64,000 nt of DNA from CAIUPE01 sp046091665. Its GTDB lineage: Bacteria > Pseudomonadota > Alphaproteobacteria > Rhizobiales > Beijerinckiaceae. Positions 16,638-26,711 of the stretch are shown here, in pieces. The stretch's first letter is position 1, and every line of letters begins with the position of its first letter. The stretch covers positions 11,024 to 75,023 of the forward strand of contig JBJTCD010000121.1 in the NCBI GenBank assembly GCA_046091665.1, in the 5' to 3' direction. The translations under genes were made by a program, and so were the position numbers. The notes beneath the pieces are model-generated. The model was not told where the DNA came from. It did not search any database and saw nothing but the letters and a program-made list of their open reading frames with translations.

Positions 16638-19600
16638 TGTCTCTCTCGGAATTATGCATTCGTCGTCCGGTGATGACGACGCTCATCACGTTATCATTTA
16701 TTATCTTTGGTCTCTTTGCTTATCGTCTGCTGGCGGTTGCCGCTCTGCCGCGTGTTGATTTTCCAACAATTAGCGTTTCGGCGAATTTGCCCGGTGCAAG
16801 CCCTGAAAGCATGGCGTCGTCTGTCGCCGCACCGCTTGAACGTCAATTCTCGACGATCTCGGGCATCACCGCAATGACATCAGTATCGAGTTTGGGATCA
16901 ACCAATATCACGCTGCAATTTGATCTTGATCGCAACATTGATGGTGCCGCTCTTGATGTCCAGGCGGCGATTAGCGGATCATTACGTCGTCTTCCACCTG
17001 ATTTGCCGAACCCGCCAAGTTTTCGAAAAGTCAATCCTGCCGATCAACCAGTGCTTTTCATCGCGCTCACCTCCGAGACGATGCAATTGTCACAGGTGAA
17101 TGATTACGCCGAGCAAATTCTTCAGCAGCAGATCTCACAAATTAATGGCGTGGCGCAGGTACAAATTTATGGGTCGCAAAAATATGCGGTACGTGTAACG
17201 GCTGATCCTGAAGCGGTCTCTGCGCGTGGTCTTTCTTTCGCCGATATTCAAAGAGCGATTTCCTCAGCGAATTCCAATCAACCAACGGGCACTTTGCGTG
17301 GTACCGAGCGCAACGTTACAATTGAAGCTTCCGGTCAATTAAGAAATGCGGCCGACTATGGCGCGATCATCATCAGTTCAAAAAATGCTGTACCTGTGAA
17401 ACTTGAAGACATCGCCACTGTGCGCGACTCTGTTGAGAATGATCAAACGGCAAGTTGGTATGGAAAAAAGAGATCCATTGTTTTAGCGGTCTTCCGACAA
17501 TCTGACGCCAATACGGTTGATGTTGTGGATCAAGTCAAAGCGAAGTTGCCGCAATATCGTAATCAGCTTCCTGCGTCGATTGGCATGGATGTTTTGTCAG
17601 ATCGCTCGCTTCCCATTCGCGAAGCCGTTGCCGATGTGGAGTTCACTCTTGGGCTTTCCATAATCCTTGTGGTCTTGGTGATTTTTTTATTCCTAAAATC
17701 ACTGACAGCGACCATTATCCCCACGCTCGCGCTGCCTGTCTCTTTGATTGGTACATTCGCGGCGATGTATGTGTTCGGCTATTCGATCGACAATATATCG
17801 CTTCTCGCGCTCACGCTTTCTGTGGGCTTCGTGGTTGATGACGCCATCGTGATGCTTGAAAACATCATGCGCCATATTGAGAATGGCGAGAAACCCTTTG
17901 ACGCCGCGTTGCGGGGATCACGAGAAATCGGTTTTACGATTATTTCCATCACACTGTCTTTGGTCGCGGTTTTTATTCCCGTCTTTTTCATGGGTGGCGT
18001 TGTCGGGCGTGTCTTCCGTGAATTTGCAGGCACGATTTCAGTGGCCATTTTGGTTTCTGGCTTTGTCTCGCTCACACTCACGCCGATGATATGCGCGCGG
18101 ATTTTGCGCGAACATCGCCCTGGTCATCGTGAAAGCCTTTTCGCGCGTATTGTCGATGCGGGATTCAATGCGGTTTTGAAACTCTATCAAATTGCTCTTG
18201 ATGGCGTGATCCGCATTCGATTGATTATTCTTCTTTTCACGATGGGAACGATTGCTTTAACCGGCTGGCTTTATGTTCAGATTCCAAAGGGATTTTTTCC
18301 TCAAGAAGATACGGGCCTTTTGCGTGCCTCGGTAGAAGCGGCACCCGATGTGTCGTTCAGCGCCATGGCCGATTATCAAGTCAAGCTCAATGAGGTGATC
18401 AGCAAAGATCCGGCGATTGATTATTTCACGGCGGCGGCCGGTTTCGGGTCCACCAATCAAGGTTTTATGTTTATTCAATTAAAGCCACGCGGGCAACGTG
18501 ATGATATGGGCAAGATTATCGGACGGCTGCGTAAAGCCGCGTCCGGCATTCCGGGCATCAATGCGGTGTTTGTTCCGATACAAAACTTCAATCTGAATGC
18601 GGGACGGCTTGCGCGCGCGCAATATCAATACACGATGCAGTCTGGTGACCTCGCCACTTTGTTTGTAGCCGTTCCGAAGATCTTAGAACAGTTCCGAAAA
18701 ACACCCGAATTGCGTGACGTGACGAGTGATTTGCAAATCGCCAATCCGCAAATCGTTGTGGATCTTGATCGCGAGAAAGCGGCCAATTTAGGTGTGACTT
18801 CCGATCAAGTTCGCCAAACGCTTTATAACGCCTTTGGTTCACGACAGATTTCAACCATCTATACGGCCTCAACCGATTATGCCGTGATCTTGGAAGCCAA
18901 TCGCGATTATCAATCGGATCCGGCGGCCTTGTCGCGTTTGTTTATAAAAAATTGGACAGGTCAGAATGTGCCGCTTGAAGCGGTGGCGAATATACGCCGC
19001 AATATCGGTCCCTTATCGATCAATCGCCAATCCCAACAACCGGCTGTGACACTATCCTTTAATCTAGCGCCCGATATTGCTTTGGGCCAAGCCGTCGAAT
19101 CCATTCGCAAGGCAGAGAAAATTGCAGGTCTCCCGTCGTCAATTGTCACAGGTTTTGCGGGATCTGCGCAGCAATTCCAAGACTCGCTCAAAGGGCAGGG
19201 GCTTTTGATCCTCGCCGCTGTGCTGGTGATCTATATTGTTTTGGGGGTTCTTTATGAAAGCTTCATTCATCCCATCACGATTTTGTCTGGTCTTCCATCT
19301 GCAGGCTTAGGCGCCTTGCTTGCACTTCAATATTATAAGCTTGATCTTTCAGTCATCGCCATCATCGGCATTTTGATGCTGGTCGGTATTGTTAAGAAAA
19401 ACGCAATCATGATGGTTGATTTTGCGATTGAACGACGGCAATCGGGAATGGACGCGTTAAACGCTATTCGGGAAGCGGCGCTTGTGCGGTTTCGCCCGAT
19501 CATGATGACGACATTCGCAGCCCTTTTTGGCACTTTGCCGATCGCGCTTGGTTCGGGAGCGGGATCTGAACTTCGCCAACCTTTGGGCATCGCAGTTGTC

Positions 19601-19732
19601 GGCGGTCTTGCCGTTTCGCAGCTACTCACATTGTTCATCACGCCGGTGGTCTATATTTATCTCGACAAGATCGAGAGTTATTTTAACCGCCGAGCGAAGG
19701 CCGAAGCCGTACTTGAACCTCAAGATGGTTGA
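16637..19732 (+). CDS. RND efflux transporter (HAE1/MdtBC-type)
   Basis: Inner-membrane proton-driven pump of 1031 residues, the standard length of the AcrB/MdtB class. N-terminal TM1 is preceded by LSELCIRRPV, and the proton-relay aspartates are D401-D402 in the fourth membrane segment (VGFVVDDAIVMLEN). A second set of membrane segments runs from about 860 to the end. Translation is coupled to the adaptor by a TAATG overlap. No outer-membrane factor or local regulator gene is in the window, so it probably uses a TolC-like protein encoded elsewhere. Substrates cannot be inferred. Confidence 0.93.
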   Translation: MSLSELCIRRPVMTTLITLSFIIFGLFAYRLLAVAALPRVDFPTISVSANLPGASPESMASSVAAPLERQFSTISGITAMTSVSSLGSTNITLQFDLDRNIDGAALDVQAAISGSLRRLPPDLPNPPSFRKVNPADQPVLFIALTSETMQLSQVNDYAEQILQQQISQINGVAQVQIYGSQKYAVRVTADPEAVSARGLSFADIQRAISSANSNQPTGTLRGTERNVTIEASGQLRNAADYGAIIISSKNAVPVKLEDIATVRDSVENDQTASWYGKKRSIVLAVFRQSDANTVDVVDQVKAKLPQYRNQLPASIGMDVLSDRSLPIREAVADVEFTLGLSIILVVLVIFLFLKSLTATIIPTLALPVSLIGTFAAMYVFGYSIDNISLLALTLSVGFVVDDAIVMLENIMRHIENGEKPFDAALRGSREIGFTIISITLSLVAVFIPVFFMGGVVGRVFREFAGTISVAILVSGFVSLTLTPMICARILREHRPGHRESLFARIVDAGFNAVLKLYQIALDGVIRIRLIILLFTMGTIALTGWLYVQIPKGFFPQEDTGLLRASVEAAPDVSFSAMADYQVKLNEVISKDPAIDYFTAAAGFGSTNQGFMFIQLKPRGQRDDMGKIIGRLRKAASGIPGINAVFVPIQNFNLNAGRLARAQYQYTMQSGDLATLFVAVPKILEQFRKTPELRDVTSDLQIANPQIVVDLDREKAANLGVTSDQVRQTLYNAFGSRQISTIYTASTDYAVILEANRDYQSDPAALSRLFIKNWTGQNVPLEAVANIRRNIGPLSINRQSQQPAVTLSFNLAPDIALGQAVESIRKAEKIAGLPSSIVTGFAGSAQQFQDSLKGQGLLILAAVLVIYIVLGVLYESFIHPITILSGLPSAGLGALLALQYYKLDLSVIAIIGILMLVGIVKKNAIMMVDFAIERRQSGMDALNAIREAALVRFRPIMMTTFAALFGTLPIALGSGAGSELRQPLGIAVVGGLAVSQLLTLFITPVVYIYLDKIESYFNRRAKAEAVLEPQDG

Positions 19733-19811
19733 ATTTTAGCCAATTTTTATCCGAACTTTTAAACGCATAAGGCTATGACGATCCCGCAATTATATTCAGG
19801 ATCTGAAATTT

Positions 19812-20225
19812 ATGACGTCTCAATCTCTCTCTGTTTCGTCGAAGAACAGACCGCGCAGTCTTTTACTGTCTCCAGATTATCATTGCCGGGCGGTGCTTTC
19901 TGACCTCTTTGACGATTATGGCTATCCGCTCACCTGTCAGTCTTCGCTTAAAGAGATTGTTCTTAAAGGGGCGGATGACGGTGCCGAGCTTGTGATTTTG
20001 GATGACGAGCTTGGCGATATGACGCCTTATGAAGCGCTTCGGATTTTGCGCGCGAAACTTGAAAACCCATCCTCTGCAAAAGCGATTTTATTGAGCGGCG
20101 GCACGACCCGCCGTATTGTTGAGCAGGCGCGGAAGGCGGGGTTTGATGCCGTGATCGCCAAGCCGATTGCGCCTACGCTTTTTCTACGGACCCTGAGAAA
20201 TCTGACTTTGTCCCTCGCTGCCTAA
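19812..20225 (+). CDS. Stand-alone receiver-like protein with an incomplete acidic pocket
   Basis: A 137-residue single-domain protein with the CheY-like pattern: LVILDDELGDMTPYEALRIL places the phospho-acceptor at D64, ILLSGG carries the conserved Ser/Thr (S95), and AVIAKPI provides K117. The acidic pair normally present at the end of strand 1 is replaced by LLLSPDY, leaving a single D22, so magnesium binding may be weak and it could act without phosphorylation. There is no output domain. No histidine kinase is nearby; ppx follows 95 bases later. AGGA lies before the ATG. Confidence 0.75.
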   Translation: MTSQSLSVSSKNRPRSLLLSPDYHCRAVLSDLFDDYGYPLTCQSSLKEIVLKGADDGAELVILDDELGDMTPYEALRILRAKLENPSSAKAILLSGGTTRRIVEQARKAGFDAVIAKPIAPTLFLRTLRNLTLSLAA

Positions 20226-20320
20226 AGGGGGTGAGGCGTTCAGCCCGCGCTCTCGCTTGGCTTTTTGGCCCGACTGATGCTAGCGTCGTCCTTGATTGAG
20301 TGTTTTTCGAACGGAATTCC

Positions 20321-21394
20321 ATGTCGCGGGCGGGTGTGCATCGCGCGGAAGAGGGTGCAGGCAAGGCGGGACGGCATCACGCTGAGGGCGGCGATGCTTC
20401 GCGTGCTGCGGTCTATGCCGCGCTGGATTTGGGTACCAATAATTGTCGCCTCTTGATGGCGCGGCCGTCGCGCGACGGGTTCCGCGTGGTGGATGCGTTT
20501 TCTCGCATCGTACGTTTGGGCGAAGGCGTGTCCTCGACACGCCGTCTGGCCGATGATGCGATCAATCGCACGATTGAGGCGCTCAAAATCTGCAGCCACA
20601 AAATGGCGCATCGAGGCGTAAAGCGTGCGCGCTTGATTGCGACTGAAGCCTGTCGTGCGGCCGATAACCGCCAAGATTTTATGGGCCGCGTCGAGCATGA
20701 GACGGGCCTTCGCCTGGAGATCATTGATCGCGAGACAGAGGCGGCACTCGCCGCTGCGGGATGCGCGGCTTTGGCCGATCCGAAAGCCGAGAGCGTTGTG
20801 CTCTTTGATATTGGTGGCGGCTCCACCGAAGTTGTGTGGCTCGATGCCGCGCGTGAAGGACGCCGCTCAATCCGCAAGCGCATTCGCTCTTGGCTTTCTT
20901 TGCCGGTCGGTGTCGTCAATCTCTCCGAGCGGCATGGCGGACGCGATGTGAGTGTCGAGTCTTATCAACGCATGGTTGACGAAGTGAAAGACCATCTTGT
21001 GACTTTCGCAGCCTCTCTGCCAAAGACGGGTGAGCCGCGTGATTTTCATCTTTTGGGTACTTCCGGCACTGTGACGACTTTGGCGGGCGTGCATCTTGGC
21101 TTGCCGCGTTATGATCGTCGCGCGGTTGATGGCATCTGGATGAGCTCTGATCAGGTGAGTAATATCGTCTCGAAACTCTTGGCGATGAATTATTCCGAAC
21201 GTGTTGCGAGCGCGTGTATCGGCGCTGAACGTGCGGATTTGGTTTTGTCAGGCTGCGCGATTTTTGATGCCATTCGCCACATGTTTCCTTCTGATCGCGT
21301 TCGTGTGGCGGATCGCGGATTGCGTGAAGGCATTCTCATGCAATTGATGGTCGAAGATGGCGTGTGGCATGATCACGCTTTGGGGGCCGCATGA
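20321..21394 (+). CDS. ppx: Ppx/GppA-family phosphatase
   Basis: Member of the ASKHA fold that hydrolyses polyphosphate or pppGpp. ATP-site motifs are DLGTNNCRLL (36-45) and DIGGGSTE (163-170), numbered from ATG at 20321; a GTG seven codons earlier is less likely. At 357 residues it is the short two-domain form without the C-terminal HD-type domain, usual next to rlmE in Alphaproteobacteria. Exopolyphosphatase and pppGpp phosphatase activities cannot be told apart from sequence. The stop overlaps the rlmE ATG by four bases (ATGA). Confidence 0.88.
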   Translation: MSRAGVHRAEEGAGKAGRHHAEGGDASRAAVYAALDLGTNNCRLLMARPSRDGFRVVDAFSRIVRLGEGVSSTRRLADDAINRTIEALKICSHKMAHRGVKRARLIATEACRAADNRQDFMGRVEHETGLRLEIIDRETEAALAAAGCAALADPKAESVVLFDIGGGSTEVVWLDAAREGRRSIRKRIRSWLSLPVGVVNLSERHGGRDVSVESYQRMVDEVKDHLVTFAASLPKTGEPRDFHLLGTSGTVTTLAGVHLGLPRYDRRAVDGIWMSSDQVSNIVSKLLAMNYSERVASACIGAERADLVLSGCAIFDAIRHMFPSDRVRVADRGLREGILMQLMVEDGVWHDHALGAA

Positions 21395-22095
21395 GTGGCG
21401 ACGGACTCTCGGGCCGCGAAGGGGGGCGTTCCCTCAAACAACGGGTGAAGACCGCCAAGAAACGTACGGTCTCACAAAAACGGTGGTTGGAACGGCAACT
21501 CAATGATCCTTATGTCGCGCGGGCCAAGCGCGAAGGTTATCGTTCACGAGCGGCATTCAAAATCATCGAGCTTAATGAGAAGTTCAAATTGTTTAAGTCC
21601 GGCGGTCGCATTGTTGATTTAGGCGCAGCACCCGGTGGATGGGCGCAAGTGGCGGCAAAGATCGTTCAATCCGACAAGGGCAAAGGCAAAGTGATCGGTA
21701 TTGATCTTTTAGAGATTGAACCCATCATTGGCGTTGATTTCACGGTGATGGATTTTCTCGAAGCCGATGCCCCTGAAAAGCTAAAAGCGATGCTCGGTGG
21801 CGAGGCCGATGTCGTGATGTCAGATATGGCAGCGAATACAACGGGTCATAAGAAGACCGATCATTTGAAAATTGTGGCGCTTGCCGAACTCGCCGCAGAA
21901 TTCGCACGCGAGGTGCTTGCACCCGGCGGGGCTTTTCTCGCCAAGGTCCTGCAAGGCGGGACGGAGGGGACCTTGCTCTCCGATCTCAAGCGGGATTTTG
22001 CGCAGGTCAAACATTACAAACCCGCCGCGAGCCGGTCTGATTCGGCTGAGCTTTATGTCGTCGCCACGGGCTATCGCGGGCGTGCTTCGGCTTAA
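21391..22095 (+). CDS. rlmE: 23S rRNA 2'-O-ribose U2552 methyltransferase
   Basis: FtsJ/RrmJ-type enzyme that methylates U2552 in the A-loop of 23S rRNA late in 50S assembly. The catalytic K-D-K-E set is visible: K57 (SRAAFK), D145 (MSDMAANTTG), K185 (FLAKVLQGG) and E220 (SAELYVVA). The SAM motif DLGAAPGGW is at 76-84. The N-terminal 35 residues are basic and extend beyond the E. coli protein, as in other rhizobia. Translation is coupled to ppx through an ATGA overlap. Confidence 0.95.
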   Translation: MSGDGLSGREGGRSLKQRVKTAKKRTVSQKRWLERQLNDPYVARAKREGYRSRAAFKIIELNEKFKLFKSGGRIVDLGAAPGGWAQVAAKIVQSDKGKGKVIGIDLLEIEPIIGVDFTVMDFLEADAPEKLKAMLGGEADVVMSDMAANTTGHKKTDHLKIVALAELAAEFAREVLAPGGAFLAKVLQGGTEGTLLSDLKRDFAQVKHYKPAASRSDSAELYVVATGYRGRASA

Positions 22096-22217
22096 ATCCT
22101 CGCGAATTTGGGCAGGCTTTCGTTTTCTCGCCATAAAAACGGAGATAAATCCCTAAGCTGGGAGGTTTCCGCTTCCCGTTTGGGAGAGGCCGTGATACGT
22201 CCCACTGCCAATCCGAT

Positions 22218-22258
22218 GACCGGCCTCTAATTGCCGCCGCGCTGTTTTAAAGCCGGTC
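22218..22258 (+). promoter_or_regulatory. Inverted repeat in the guaB leader region
   Basis: GACCGGC at 22218-22224 and GCCGGTC at 22252-22258 are perfect 7-base complements across 27 bases, ending 34 bases before the guaB ATG. In RNA they would close a long hairpin just ahead of the ribosome-binding site; as DNA they could be a regulator site. The rest of the 197-base gap after rlmE shows only small stems. Confidence 0.35.
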
Positions 22259-22292
22259 GTCTCCGCCTCTTTTTCGCGTTCGGGAGTTGGCC

Positions 22293-23774
22293 ATGGCCGT
22301 CAAATCGGCAATCCGTGAATCTTTCACATTCGACGATGTTCTCTTGCAGCCCGGTCACTCTTTGGTGATGCCGGGCGATGTCGATGTGACAACGCGATTG
22401 ACGCGCACGCTGAATTTGAAACTTCCCATCATTTCTGCCGCCATGGATACCGTGACCGAACATCGATTGGCGATTGCAATGGCGCAAGCAGGCGGTCTTG
22501 GCGTTCTTCATCGCAATATGACGATTGATGAACAAGCCAATGAAGTGCGCGCGGTCAAAAAATTTGAAAGCGGCATGGTTGTGAATCCTCTCACGATCTA
22601 TCCCGATGAGACGCTCGCCGATGCGCTTGAACTCATGAAGCGCAATCATATTTCCGGTGTGCCGGTTGTTGAACGCGGCTCGGGAGATAAATCGGGAAAG
22701 CTTGTCGGCATTCTCACCAATCGCGATGTGCGCTTTGCCACCAATCCGCAACAACCCGTTTCCGAATTGATGACAAAGGATCGGTTGATCACGGTGCGTG
22801 AAGGGGTGAGCCAAGATGAGGCGCGCCGTCTTCTTCATCAATTCCGTATTGAAAAATTGCTCGTTGTTGATGACCATTTCCGTTGTATCGGCTTGATCAC
22901 AGTTAAAGATATGGAAAAGCAGGTCGCGCATCCGAATGCGTCGAAAGATGCACGCGGACGTTTGCTCGTGGCGGCGGCAACGACGGTGGGGGACTCAGGA
23001 TTTGAACGTGCGGAAGCTTTGATTGATGCAGGCTGCGATGTCGTTTGCGTTGATACGGCGCATGGTCATTCGCAACGCGTGCTTGATAGCGTGACACGGA
23101 TCAAGAAATTATCGAATGCAGTGCAAATCATCGCCGGCAATGTCGCAACCGCAGGCGGCACGAAAGCGCTGATCGATACGGGTGCGGATGCGGTGAAAAT
23201 TGGTATTGGTCCTGGTTCGATCTGTACAACGCGTATTGTCGCTGGTGTTGGTGTGCCGCAACTCTCCGCGATTATGGATGCCTATTCGGTTGCCGAGAAA
23301 GCGGATATTCCGGTGATTGCCGATGGCGGTATTAAATTCTCCGGCGATCTTGCGAAGGCGCTTGCTGCAGGTGCTGAAACAGCGATGATCGGTTCACTTC
23401 TTGCGGGCACGGATGAAAGCCCCGGCGAAACATTCCTTTATCAAGGCCGCACTTACAAAGCCTATCGCGGTATGGGTTCGGTCGGTGCGATGGCGCGCGG
23501 TTCGGCGGATCGCTATTTCCAACAAGACATCAAAGACGCGCTGAAACTTGTGCCCGAAGGCATTGAAGGGCAGGTGCCTTATAAAGGCCCAGTGGCCAGC
23601 GTGCTTCATCAATTGGCGGGTGGCTTGCGGGCGTCTATGGGTTATGTGGGTGGCGCGACGCTTCAGGAATTCCGAGCGAAAGCTGAATTTGTGAAAATCA
23701 CATCTGCGGGATTGCGCGAAAGCCATGCTCATGATGTGACGATCACACGCGAGAGTCCGAATTATCCGACATGA
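22293..23774 (+). CDS. guaB: Inosine-5'-monophosphate dehydrogenase
   Basis: Oxidises IMP to XMP with NAD+, the committed step toward GMP. The catalytic loop GIGPGSICTTR contains C311, numbered from ATG at 22293. Two CBS domains lie at about 93-205 and probably sense purine nucleotides. GGGAG is six bases before this ATG, which favours it over a TTG two codons upstream. The 493-residue length is normal. With guaA 1.4 kb downstream on the same strand it completes the IMP-to-GMP branch, separated only by rsmB. Confidence 0.97.
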   Translation: MAVKSAIRESFTFDDVLLQPGHSLVMPGDVDVTTRLTRTLNLKLPIISAAMDTVTEHRLAIAMAQAGGLGVLHRNMTIDEQANEVRAVKKFESGMVVNPLTIYPDETLADALELMKRNHISGVPVVERGSGDKSGKLVGILTNRDVRFATNPQQPVSELMTKDRLITVREGVSQDEARRLLHQFRIEKLLVVDDHFRCIGLITVKDMEKQVAHPNASKDARGRLLVAAATTVGDSGFERAEALIDAGCDVVCVDTAHGHSQRVLDSVTRIKKLSNAVQIIAGNVATAGGTKALIDTGADAVKIGIGPGSICTTRIVAGVGVPQLSAIMDAYSVAEKADIPVIADGGIKFSGDLAKALAAGAETAMIGSLLAGTDESPGETFLYQGRTYKAYRGMGSVGAMARGSADRYFQQDIKDALKLVPEGIEGQVPYKGPVASVLHQLAGGLRASMGYVGGATLQEFRAKAEFVKITSAGLRESHAHDVTITRESPNYPT

Positions 23775-23817
23775 GTGTTTTTGATTTTATTTTGCTCTCT
23801 CTTTTGAAAGTTGTGTT

Positions 23818-25113
23818 ATGACGCCTGCGGCACGACTTTCTGCAGCCATCGAAGTGCTCGATGATCTCATCACGCGTCGGCGACCGGCGAGTGATGCGTT
23901 GAAAGATTGGGGTCTTTCTCATCGCTTTGCAGGTTCAGGTGATCGCGCAGCGATTGCGGCTTTTGTCTATGACACGTTGAGACGCCGCGCCTCAGCATCA
24001 TTTATGATGAATGCTGAAACGCCGCGGGCTATGCTTTTGGGCGCCTTGCATCTCGAACGCGGTCTCTCTGGTGATGAGATCGCGGCTCTTTGTTCCGGCG
24101 AGAAATTTGCGCCGGAGCCGCTGACGGCCGATGAAGCAGACGCCCTGCAAAAGAACATGATCATTGACGCACCATCGCATGTCATCGGGGATTATCCCGA
24201 ATGGCTTGACGCGTCTTTCAAAGCCGCTTTTGGTGAAGCGTCGTCAGATGAAATGCAGGCGCTTTCGCACCGCGCGCCCATCGATTTGCGCGTCAACACA
24301 CTGAAAGTCACGCGCGAACGGGTTCTCGAAGAGCTTTCGCATTTTAAACCGATTGCCACACCGCATTCGCCGGTTGGCATTCGTATCATGCCATCGCCTG
24401 TTGGCCGCGCACCAAGCCTGCAAGCCGAGCCAGCCTTTCAAAAGGGTTTTTATGAAATTCAAGATGAAGGGTCGCAACTTGCCGCAGCGCTCTCAGCCGT
24501 TGATCCGGGCATGCAAGTGATTGATCTTTGCGCAGGTGCTGGCGGTAAAACATTGGCACTCGCAGCGCTCATGGATAATCGCGGACAGATTTTCGCGACC
24601 GACAGCGACAAAAGACGTCTTGCACCGATCTTTGATCGCTTGACGCGTTCGGGCGCACGCAATGTGCAAGTGAGAGCGCCAAAGACCAAAGAGGACGAAC
24701 CGCTCAAGGGCCTTGAAGGCCAAGCCGATCTTGTGTTGATTGATGCGCCGTGCACAGGCACCGGCACATGGCGTCGTAACCCTGACGCGAAATGGCGATT
24801 GCGTCCCAATGCATTGGAAGACCGCATTAATGAACAAAGAGCCGTGCTTGAACGCGCGTCCTCTTTCGTTAAACGCGGGGGACGGATCGCTTACATCACA
24901 TGCTCGCTTTTGCCGCAGGAAAATGACGACGCGGTTGAAGCGTTTTTGAAAGCGCATGACTCATTCACACGTGTTGATCCCACCCATGTGGCGATGAATG
25001 CCGGTTTTCCGGCGCTTGCTGATTTTGTCTCTCACAAAGGCAAAGGCTTGCAATTAACGCCACACCGTTCGGGTACGGATGGTTTTTATATTTCACTTCT
25101 TAAGCGGCAATGA
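23818..25113 (+). CDS. rsmB: 16S rRNA m5C methyltransferase, RsmB family
   Basis: SAM-dependent RNA cytosine-C5 methyltransferase of the NOL1/NOP2/Sun family. An N-terminal NusB-like helical domain (about 1-140) is followed by the Rossmann core with DLCAGAGGKT (236-245). The two catalytic cysteines are C312 in DAPCTGTG and C362 in ITCSLLPQEN. At 431 residues it matches the RsmB group and lacks extra domains; exact target base (m5C967 in E. coli) is by homology. It lies between guaB and guaA, a common arrangement in Rhizobiales. Confidence 0.88.
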   Translation: MTPAARLSAAIEVLDDLITRRRPASDALKDWGLSHRFAGSGDRAAIAAFVYDTLRRRASASFMMNAETPRAMLLGALHLERGLSGDEIAALCSGEKFAPEPLTADEADALQKNMIIDAPSHVIGDYPEWLDASFKAAFGEASSDEMQALSHRAPIDLRVNTLKVTRERVLEELSHFKPIATPHSPVGIRIMPSPVGRAPSLQAEPAFQKGFYEIQDEGSQLAAALSAVDPGMQVIDLCAGAGGKTLALAALMDNRGQIFATDSDKRRLAPIFDRLTRSGARNVQVRAPKTKEDEPLKGLEGQADLVLIDAPCTGTGTWRRNPDAKWRLRPNALEDRINEQRAVLERASSFVKRGGRIAYITCSLLPQENDDAVEAFLKAHDSFTRVDPTHVAMNAGFPALADFVSHKGKGLQLTPHRSGTDGFYISLLKRQ

Positions 25114-25134
25114 TTTTATAATTCGGAACGCTCG

Positions 25135-26706
25135 ATGACTGATAGACATGATCCTCACGCGCATGAAAAAATCCTGATCGTCGATTTCGGCTCGCAGGTC
25201 ACGCAATTGATCGCGCGGCGGGTGCGTGAGGAGGGGGTTTATTGCGAGATCATTCCGTTTCAATCGGCTGAAAAAGCCTATCATGACATCAACCCCAAAG
25301 CAGTGATCTTGTCGGGCGGGCCTGCCTCCGTGCTCGACGAGAATGCGCCTTTCGCGCCGGATGTGATTTTCAAATCTGGCGTTCCCGTACTTGGCATTTG
25401 TTATGGCGAACAGACCATGGCGAAGCAATTGGGTGGTCACGTTGAGAGCGGTCATCATCGTGAATTTGGCCGTGCTGAAATTGAAGTCACAGCATCATGT
25501 AAATTGTTTGAAGATGTGTGGGCGAAGGGACAGAAGTCTCCTGTGTGGATGAGTCATGGTGATCGTGTAACACAATTGCCGAAAGGCTTCTCGGTTGTTG
25601 CGGTCTCTGAAAACGCACCCTTTGCCGCGATTGCGGATGACGCGCGGCATTATTACGGCGTGCAATTTCATCCGGAAGTGGTTCATACGCCTGATGGCGC
25701 AAAGCTTATCCGGAATTTTGTGCGTAACATTGCCGGATGCCGCGCCGATTGGACGATGAAGGCGTTCCGCGAAGAGGCAATCAAACGCATTCGTGATCAA
25801 GTCGGCAAAGGCCGCGTGATTTGTGGTTTGTCGGGTGGCGTTGATTCATCGGTTGCTGCCGTTTTGATTCATGAAGCCATTGGCGATCAATTGACCTGCG
25901 TCTTTGTCGATCATGGGTTGTTGCGTTTGGGTGAAGCGCAAAAAGTCGTCACGCTGTTTCGTGATCATTACAATATCCCGCTCGTCCATGTGGATGCGAG
26001 TGAAACCTTTTTGACGGAACTTTCAGGCGTTGATGATCCGGAAACCAAACGAAAAATCATCGGAAAACTGTTCATCGATGTGTTCGACGCCGAAGCCAAA
26101 AAAATCGGTGGTGCGGATTTCTTGGCGCAAGGTACACTCTATCCCGATGTGATTGAGAGCGTGTCATTTACAGGCGGGCCATCGGTAACCATCAAAAGTC
26201 ATCATAATGTTGGCGGTTTGCCTGAACGCATGAAGATGAAATTGGTCGAACCCTTACGCGAACTCTTCAAAGATGAAGTGCGGGCCTTGGGGCGTGAATT
26301 GGGATTGCCGGATGCGTTTGTTGGCCGTCATCCTTTTCCGGGGCCGGGCCTTGCGATCCGTATCCCGGGTGCGATCACGAAAGAAAAGGCGGATATTTTA
26401 CGCTTGGCTGACGAAATCTATCTCGAAGAAATTCGTCGCGCGGGGCTTTATGACAAAATCTGGCAGGCCTTTGCTGTGTTGCTCCCCGTGCGCACGGTGG
26501 GCGTGATGGGTGATGGGCGCACTTATGATCATGTTTGCGCCTTGCGCGCGGTAACATCGGTTGATGGCATGACGGCGGATTTTTATCATTTCGATATGAA
26601 TTTCCTGGGTCGCGCGGCCAACCGCATCATCAATGAAGTCAAAGGCATCAATCGTGTTGTCTATGATGTGACATCGAAACCACCCGGTACGATTGAGTGG
26701 GAGTGA
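25135..26706 (+). CDS. guaA: GMP synthase (glutamine-hydrolysing)
   Basis: Converts XMP to GMP using glutamine-derived ammonia. The class I amidotransferase domain (about 12-200) has the triad C89 (GICYGEQ), H179 and E181 (FHPEV). The ATP pyrophosphatase domain has the PP-loop SGGVDSS at 233-239, and the C-terminal dimerisation domain ends in KPPGTIEWE. The 523-residue length is standard. It follows rsmB by 21 bases and precedes slyX by five, so these genes are likely co-transcribed. Confidence 0.97.
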   Translation: MTDRHDPHAHEKILIVDFGSQVTQLIARRVREEGVYCEIIPFQSAEKAYHDINPKAVILSGGPASVLDENAPFAPDVIFKSGVPVLGICYGEQTMAKQLGGHVESGHHREFGRAEIEVTASCKLFEDVWAKGQKSPVWMSHGDRVTQLPKGFSVVAVSENAPFAAIADDARHYYGVQFHPEVVHTPDGAKLIRNFVRNIAGCRADWTMKAFREEAIKRIRDQVGKGRVICGLSGGVDSSVAAVLIHEAIGDQLTCVFVDHGLLRLGEAQKVVTLFRDHYNIPLVHVDASETFLTELSGVDDPETKRKIIGKLFIDVFDAEAKKIGGADFLAQGTLYPDVIESVSFTGGPSVTIKSHHNVGGLPERMKMKLVEPLRELFKDEVRALGRELGLPDAFVGRHPFPGPGLAIRIPGAITKEKADILRLADEIYLEEIRRAGLYDKIWQAFAVLLPVRTVGVMGDGRTYDHVCALRAVTSVDGMTADFYHFDMNFLGRAANRIINEVKGINRVVYDVTSKPPGTIEWE

Positions 26707-26711
26707 GTGTC

